Source: a virus
Direction: 5' to 3' (one strand)
Length of the DNA stretch: 26,128 bases
IMG/VR virus record: IMGVR_UViG_3300028740_000019
Coordinates: 1 to 26,128 of that record
The stretch's first letter is position 1; each line of letters begins with the position of its first letter. The translations under genes were made by a program, and so were the position numbers. Of this stretch, positions 21,533-26,128 are shown in pieces. The notes under the pieces were generated by a model. The model was given only the letters and a program-made list of their open reading frames with translations. It was not told where the DNA came from and searched no databases.

Positions 21533-22384
21533 TTGGAACTGACTTATACAAACGCAAACGGCGAAAGTGTCACCCTCCGGCAAACCAGACCGTTTTTCCT
21601 GACACGGGTGGATGGCGCCGGCAAAGTGCGTCAGACCGTGAACACCTTCAAAGCGCCTGATCAGGATGGCGCCTTTTTCATCTCCTCCGCCATGGACATG
21701 CGCAACATCACGCTGGAAGGATCGGTCATCACGCCCACAATCGCGGAAACCTATGACCAGCGCAGACGTTTCCTGCGGGTGTTCACGCCCAAGTTACAAG
21801 GGACGCTCATCTACCGCAACCGACAGATCAAATGCGTCGTCGAGGAAGCGGGGTTTACCGCGTCTACCCGCGAACGCGCACCGAATTTCTTCATCAGCCT
21901 CCTGTGCCCGTCACCCTTCTTTGAAGCCTTGGAGGAGATACGGGAAGAACTGGCCATGTGGTCGACGCTGCTGTTCTTTCCACTGGAAGTGCAAAACACT
22001 GGGTTGGAATTCGGAGTCCGTCAGCCCAGTCAGATTATCACGGTAGACAACATCGGGGACGTCGCCTGCGGATGTCACATCATCTTTCGAGCGCTTGGCA
22101 GCGTGACCAACCCAGAGCTCATGAGCCTTGATACCGGGGACGTGATTCGCCTGAATACCATCATGGAATCCGGTGAAGAACTCCATGTGTACACGCACTT
22201 TGCCGGGAAAAAGGTGACGCGCGTGCTTGGGTCTGTGGAAAGCAACGCATTCTCCCTGCTGGATACCAGTTCTGTGTTCCTGCAGCTGGAGCCCCGACGC
22301 AATTTGCTTCGCTACAACGCCGCTGAAAACATGGATCTGCTTGAAGTGACCATCCTATATCGGCCCAAGTTTCTGGGGGTGTAG
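21533..22384 (+). CDS. Distal tail protein (Dit, siphovirus tail component)
   Basis: A 283-residue protein with the Dit pattern: an N-terminal domain from ELTYTNANGESVTLRQTRPFFLTRVDG, the belt-like VNTFKAPDQDGAFFISSAMDMRNITLEGSV, then LRVFTPKLQGTLIYRNRQIKCVVEEAGF and a C-terminal galectin-like domain from FPLEVQNTG onward. It forms the hub ring under the tail tube to which the tip attaches. I place the start at TTG 21533, since GGAGGTG (21521-21527) is 5 nt away; a GTG at 21527 is part of that ribosome binding site. It is followed one base later by the Gp37-like gene. Confidence 0.88.
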   Translation: MELTYTNANGESVTLRQTRPFFLTRVDGAGKVRQTVNTFKAPDQDGAFFISSAMDMRNITLEGSVITPTIAETYDQRRRFLRVFTPKLQGTLIYRNRQIKCVVEEAGFTASTRERAPNFFISLLCPSPFFEALEEIREELAMWSTLLFFPLEVQNTGLEFGVRQPSQIITVDNIGDVACGCHIIFRALGSVTNPELMSLDTGDVIRLNTIMESGEELHVYTHFAGKKVTRVLGSVESNAFSLLDTSSVFLQLEPRRNLLRYNAAENMDLLEVTILYRPKFLGV

Positions 22385-22385
22385 T

Positions 22386-23423
22386 GTGGAACTGTATGTG
22401 TATGGAAACACACGCCAGTTAATTGGCGTTGTGGAATCATTTGAATACTTAAGATGGACACGCCGATATTCCCAATGCGGAGTGTTTGAGCTCAAGGCTG
22501 TCGCGAGCCATGACAACATCACGCTGCTTACCCTCGGCAATCTCCTCTGGAAAAGCGACGATGAGGAAGTCGGGATTATTGAACACCTGGAAATGGCACA
22601 GGCGGACAAGGAAACGATCACCGTCAGCGGACGTTTTGCGACCAGTTTTCTGGCGCGGCGTATTGTCTGGGGCACAGAAACGCTCAGCGGGGATTTGTCC
22701 ATCTGCACAGCGCAATTGGTGAACAACCATTTGATCTCACCAACAAACAGCAGTCGGCAAATTGCTGGGATTGCATTCACATCGCCTTTTCTTGGCATTT
22801 CGGTCAACACACAGGTGTCTTACAAAAACCTCTTGGATACCTTAACAGGACTTTGTGATGCTTCCGACAGAGGCATCAAGACAGTGTTTGACCCCTCGAC
22901 AGGGATTCTTACGGTCACGCTCTATGCCGGTGCGACATCACAGGCAGTGTTTTCCCGCGAGTATGAGAACCTGACATCACAGATCTATACGCAAAGTGCT
23001 ATGGATTATGCCAATACAGCGCTCGTTGGCGGAGAGGGTGAAGGTGCCTCGCGCGTGCTGGCTTCCATCGCTGAAAGTGCTGGTGAAGCCCGGCGTGAAG
23101 TGTTTGTCGATGCCAAAGACTTACGGCAGGAAGATTTCGGCACTGGGTATTCTGCCGCTCTCCTGTATCGCGGTCAAAACAAGCTGTCGGAGCTATCCAT
23201 GGCACATTCCTTCGACACGGAGGTCAATCCACACGGAAACCTGCGCTACAAGGTCGATTTCGACCTAGGACAGACCGTGACGGTGCTCTCCAAAAAATGG
23301 AGTGTGACCCTATCAGCGCGCATCACAGAGATCGAAGAGAGCTACGACGCGAGCGGGCAAACCCTGAACATTGTGTTTGGCAAGGGGGCTCTATCCCTTC
23401 TCCAAAAACTAAAAGGTGGCTGA
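22386..23423 (+). CDS. Siphovirus ReqiPepy6 Gp37-like tail protein
   Basis: A 345-residue protein in the tail-associated hub (Tal) position. Seen: ELYVYGNTRQLIGVVESFEYLRWTRRYSQCGVFEL, the characteristic start of the Gp37-like family (PF14594), followed by GIIEHLEMAQADKETITVSGRF, FLARRIVW, VSYKNLLDTLTGLCD and a C-terminal DFDLGQTVTVLSKKWSVTLSARITEIEESYDASG segment. It caps the tail tube, like the N-terminal hub of gp27-type proteins; no peptidoglycan hydrolase domain follows. Start: GTG at 22386, with GGGGGTG ending 4 nt earlier. The next gene overlaps its end if its alternative GTG is used. Confidence 0.88.
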   Translation: MELYVYGNTRQLIGVVESFEYLRWTRRYSQCGVFELKAVASHDNITLLTLGNLLWKSDDEEVGIIEHLEMAQADKETITVSGRFATSFLARRIVWGTETLSGDLSICTAQLVNNHLISPTNSSRQIAGIAFTSPFLGISVNTQVSYKNLLDTLTGLCDASDRGIKTVFDPSTGILTVTLYAGATSQAVFSREYENLTSQIYTQSAMDYANTALVGGEGEGASRVLASIAESAGEARREVFVDAKDLRQEDFGTGYSAALLYRGQNKLSELSMAHSFDTEVNPHGNLRYKVDFDLGQTVTVLSKKWSVTLSARITEIEESYDASGQTLNIVFGKGALSLLQKLKGG

Positions 23424-23427
23424 GATC

Positions 23428-23931
23428 ATGGAAAAAAGCGGGTTCTTCAATTCTTCCGGCGGCGACCGGGTCTACAGCGCCACGGATTTCGCTGCTTACT
23501 TCGGCAAACTGGTCAGCAACGGGATCTTCTATGCCTCGGCTACCAATCTGTTGGTCACGCTGGGAAGCGGCATGGCGGTCAGTGTCGCTTCTGGGAGCGC
23601 GTGGATTAACGGGTACTCGTATGAAAACACAGATACGCTGACACTCAATCACGCCATGGCCAGCGGTGTGAACCCACGCATCGACCGGGTCGTCGTGCGC
23701 TTCAGCGCTGTGGAGCGCCGTATCTATTTAGCAGTGCTGACTGGAACGCCAGCAGAGATCCCAACGGCACCCGCCCTAACTCGTAGCAACGATACCTTTG
23801 AACTTGGGCTTGCGGACATTCTGGTGCCGAAAGGCGCTGTGACAGTCCTGGCGCTAAACATCACCGATACGCGCTTGAACACGACGCTCTGCGGATTGGT
23901 CAACTCGCTGGTGACCGCCGTGTATGAGTAA
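23428..23931 (+). CDS. Baseplate / tail-tip structural protein
   Basis: A 167-residue protein beginning MEKSGFFNSSGGDRVYSATDFAAYFGKLV, a start I know from clostridial phage tail-tip genes, followed by a beta-rich VASGSAWINGYSYENTDTLTLNH, PRIDRVVVRFSAVERRIYLAVLTGTP (a strand-turn-strand reminiscent of receptor-binding baseplate domains) and VTVLALNITDTRLN. It likely links the hub to receptor-binding proteins. ATG 23428 chosen because AAAGGTGG is 9 nt upstream; a GTG at 23416 lies within that site. It ends 11 nt before the next, much larger tail gene. Confidence 0.75.
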   Translation: MEKSGFFNSSGGDRVYSATDFAAYFGKLVSNGIFYASATNLLVTLGSGMAVSVASGSAWINGYSYENTDTLTLNHAMASGVNPRIDRVVVRFSAVERRIYLAVLTGTPAEIPTAPALTRSNDTFELGLADILVPKGAVTVLALNITDTRLNTTLCGLVNSLVTAVYE

Positions 23932-23942
23932 GGGGTGATCGG

Positions 23943-26128
23943 ATGCCGTCGATTTCCTACTCGCTTAGCAGTTTTACCAAGACCAATACCGATATGCCGG
24001 CGGGAACCACCTTCACGGCAGCGGCATCCGGCGCGACCGTATCCGGGGCGTATATCACGTCCGGCACGCTATACCTGAGCAGTATCCGCACGTACTCCGG
24101 TGCTGGGTATCTTGATTTCTCGTTGGGATCGGGCACTGGCTCGACCGGTACCTTTTCCTCCAACAGTTCCACGCACTCGGAAACAGTAACGCTGACCGGA
24201 TACAGTAACGCCCTGCTGACGGCAGGGAGTGGCACTGTATCGTTCACCCTGCGACGATCCTCCGGCTCCGGTAACATCCTGAACCTGCGCAGCGGCATCA
24301 CCGGTACGCTGACGCTCAACTATGAGATCAACCCGACGGCATGTACGGCCCCCTCGGCCTGCTCTGTCAGCAGCACGCTTTCGGAAGACAACGTGACCCT
24401 CTCGTGGAGCGGGGCGGCTGGCGGTACCAACAACAGCATTTCCTCGTATGAAATCCAGTATAGCGAGTCCAGCGACAACGCCACCTGGGGGGCGTGGACG
24501 GCGCTAACGACCGTATCCACCGCCGCAACCAGCGGCAGCGTGTTGGTCGCACCCTCCTCCACTCGCGGGAACTACCGCCGCTTTCAGGTGCGCACGCGCG
24601 GCGCTGCTGGGGCGAGTTATTATTCCGGCTGGAAGGTGTCTACAAACTCGGTACGCCGGAACACGCAGCCGATTGCGCCCACCGCCGTCACCGCTACGCC
24701 TGCCGTGTACAGCACGGAGGCGATCTCCCTCACGTGGAGCGGGGCGGTCGGGGGCAGCAGCGCGATCAAGGGATTCACGATCGCTAGCCGTATCTCCACG
24801 GACAATGCCACATGGGGCTCGTGGTCAACGCTTACAACGCTGACGCAATCGGCAGGCAGCGGCACGTATACACCCACGGTAACGCGGGTCATTGGCACAT
24901 ATACCCAGTTTGGGATCACAACAATCGACGCGCTGGATGTCGCTTCTGATATAAAAGTCAGCGCCAGCATTCTGTGCTCCATCACCCCGTGCGGGCTGCC
25001 CACAGCGTTCTCGCTCGGTGCGACACTGACAGAAGGCGCAGTCACGCTGGCATGGAGTGGGGCGACCAATGGCGCTGGCAACACGATCACCGCATATGAG
25101 TTGCAGTACAGCGAATCCACAGATGGCTACACCTGGGGGGCCTGGACAGCGCTGACAATCGTGAGTAGCATCGCTACTAGCGGCAGCCTGAGTGTGAACC
25201 CCTCCGCCACAGCGGGGACGTACCGCCGGTTCCGGATTCGTATTCAGGGCGCGGCAGGTGAAACCTATTACTCTGGTTGGCTGGTGTCCAGCAACAGTGT
25301 CAGGCGTAACATCCCGCCAACTGCGCCGACGGTGTTTACGGCTTCGCCTGCGGTCTATGATTCGGGGTCAATCACCCTTGTTTGGAGCGGCATCTTGGCT
25401 GGTACGAGCACGATTAAGCAGGTGGTGATCCAGCAAGCGACATCTACAGATGGCGTGACCTGGGGCGCGTATGAGGCGCTCACGACGATCACGACCAGCG
25501 CGACATCTGGCACTTATGAAGCCACGCCACCCAGTGCTTCAGGCATGTCGACACGCTACCGCTTGAGTGTTACGGATACGCTTAACGCGATCTCCGCTTA
25601 TGCGCTCAGCAACGTGGTGCGCAAGGTCAGCCCACCTACCGTGCCGGTGGTCACCGCACCTAAGGCTGCAAGTCAAACCTACGCCGCCACACCACGTTTT
25701 CTGATCACGACCGGCGCGAGGCTGGGCGGCGGCATGCAGAAGGTGTGCGTGAAGATCGGCACGGCTGATTGGGAGGATTCTGTTGCCGACCCGGAGCGGT
25801 TTTCTTCCTCTGGGCCTCTGGCCAACGGAGTACCGACGATCTATACACTTGCCTCACTTACGCCCGGCAACTATACCGTCACTTTCCGCAGCGTGGATAG
25901 CGGTTCGGAGGCGGTCAGCACTGAGGTGGTACGAAGCTTTACGGTGTTAGTCTCGCCCTTTGAGGGAATTGTGGCCAATGTGACTAAGGTCAAAGCATCG
26001 CACTTAAGGATCATCCGTACAGCCGTAAACAACATCCGCGATTTCTATGGTATGTCGGCGGTCAGCTGGTCGGAGGATGTGGTCGCAGGCAAGACAACCG
26101 TGAAGAACTGGCCGTTTCATGTGCTGGA
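23943..26128 (+). CDS. Large tail protein with repeated FN3-like domains (partial, runs off right edge)
   Basis: An uninterrupted frame of 728 codons with no stop before the end of the window, so the C-terminus is missing. Start: ATG with AAGGGGTG at 23930-23937, 5 nt upstream. Residues about 1-133 are a Thr/Ser/Gly-rich beta domain. Residues about 134-565 hold four Ig/fibronectin-III-like domains of about 108 residues each, arranged A-B-A-B, with the motifs VTLSWSGA, ATWGAWTALT, GNYRRFQVR, YYSGW and NSVRRN in the A type and ITLVWSG, WGAYEALTT in the B type. A further beta domain follows, then VKASHLRIIRTAVNNIRDFYGMSAVSWSE near the edge, a helix common to tail proteins of clostridial phages. 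It is likely a tail fibre or spike-like adhesin that meets the host surface. Ligand unknown. Confidence 0.88.
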   Translation, partial: MPSISYSLSSFTKTNTDMPAGTTFTAAASGATVSGAYITSGTLYLSSIRTYSGAGYLDFSLGSGTGSTGTFSSNSSTHSETVTLTGYSNALLTAGSGTVSFTLRRSSGSGNILNLRSGITGTLTLNYEINPTACTAPSACSVSSTLSEDNVTLSWSGAAGGTNNSISSYEIQYSESSDNATWGAWTALTTVSTAATSGSVLVAPSSTRGNYRRFQVRTRGAAGASYYSGWKVSTNSVRRNTQPIAPTAVTATPAVYSTEAISLTWSGAVGGSSAIKGFTIASRISTDNATWGSWSTLTTLTQSAGSGTYTPTVTRVIGTYTQFGITTIDALDVASDIKVSASILCSITPCGLPTAFSLGATLTEGAVTLAWSGATNGAGNTITAYELQYSESTDGYTWGAWTALTIVSSIATSGSLSVNPSATAGTYRRFRIRIQGAAGETYYSGWLVSSNSVRRNIPPTAPTVFTASPAVYDSGSITLVWSGILAGTSTIKQVVIQQATSTDGVTWGAYEALTTITTSATSGTYEATPPSASGMSTRYRLSVTDTLNAISAYALSNVVRKVSPPTVPVVTAPKAASQTYAATPRFLITTGARLGGGMQKVCVKIGTADWEDSVADPERFSSSGPLANGVPTIYTLASLTPGNYTVTFRSVDSGSEAVSTEVVRSFTVLVSPFEGIVANVTKVKASHLRIIRTAVNNIRDFYGMSAVSWSEDVVAGKTTVKNWPFHVL
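24343..25638 (+). repeat. Tandem 648-bp duplication inside the tail protein gene
   Basis: The two units are about 24343-24990 and 24991-25638. Several landmarks recur exactly 648 bp apart with no gaps: ACCTGGGGGG at 24483 and 25131, the final Asn codon of the VRRN motif at 24660 and 25308, and the Pro-Ala-Val motif after 24696 and 25344. This equals 216 residues, two FN3-like domains. The copies have diverged mainly at third positions and in surface loops. Confidence 0.85.

Noticed and set aside
1-26128. CRISPR arrays, tRNA genes, insertion sequences, integrase and attachment sites
   Set aside because: None seen: no regularly spaced short repeats, no cloverleaf-like sequences and no recombinase motifs were noticed.

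Overview
The window is a continuous stretch of a tailed-phage genome (siphovirus, HK97-type head, long non-contractile tail), most likely a prophage or temperate phage of an anaerobic Bacillota/Clostridia host. Reasons: every convincing gene is on the + strand and tightly packed, starts are preceded by strong AGGAGG-type ribosome binding sites, TTG and GTG starts are used with good Shine-Dalgarno spacing, and the gene order (VapE primase-helicase, VRR-NUC, SNF2 helicase, DUF1492, HNH, TerS, methyltransferases, DUF4314, TerL, portal, protease, capsid, connectors, tail) is one I know from clostridial prophages. No integrase, repressor, lysis gene, tRNA, CRISPR array, insertion sequence or attachment site is visible, so the lysogeny state and host cannot be fixed from this window.

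Layout. 1-4108: end of the replication module (VapE-type primase-helicase, a possible 59-aa overlapping gene lying on a long inverted repeat, VRR-NUC nuclease, SNF2 helicase). 4111-5168: an AT-richer pair, a DUF1492/RinA-ArpU-like late regulator and a zinc-ribbon plus DUF559-like nuclease. 5169-5380: non-coding control region with 10-bp-phased GTGCAC repeats, a candidate promoter and two terminator-like hairpins. 5381-6431: HNH endonuclease and small terminase, with a 112-bp gap between them that is a candidate packaging site. 6428-10757: an accessory block splitting TerS from TerL: ParB-fused adenine/cytosine-N4 type methylase, C5-cytosine methylase, a virulence-related family protein, DUF4314, a small gene interrupted by TGA, a 70-aa conserved protein, and two copies of a 66-nt structured repeat. 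10874-12475: large terminase. 12476-13088: an AT-rich moron (own promoter, DUF7000-like gene, intrinsic terminator). 13113-16403: portal, ClpP-like protease, major capsid protein. 16416-18479: four connector/closure/terminator proteins and the major tail protein. 18503-19077: tail assembly chaperones G and GT joined by a -1 frameshift at A AAA AAC. 19092-26128: tape measure, distal tail protein, Gp37-like tail protein, baseplate-associated protein and a long tail protein with a 648-bp tandem duplication that runs off the right edge.

How it works together: the early/replication genes copy the genome; the DUF1492 regulator probably switches on the late operon from the control region at 5170-5230; HNH, TerS and TerL cut and pump DNA through the portal into the capsid, which the ClpP-like protease matures; the G/GT chaperones assemble the tail tube around the tape measure; Dit, Gp37-like and the distal proteins form the tip. 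The methylases probably protect or mark phage DNA.

Most of this is recognisable phage biology. The items most worth a second look are the repeated structured element upstream of two accessory genes, the promoter with two terminator-like hairpins ahead of the late genes, the inverted repeat under the small overlapping gene at 2337-2516, the TGA-interrupted small gene at 10385, the self-contained moron at 12476-13088, and the zinc-ribbon nuclease.
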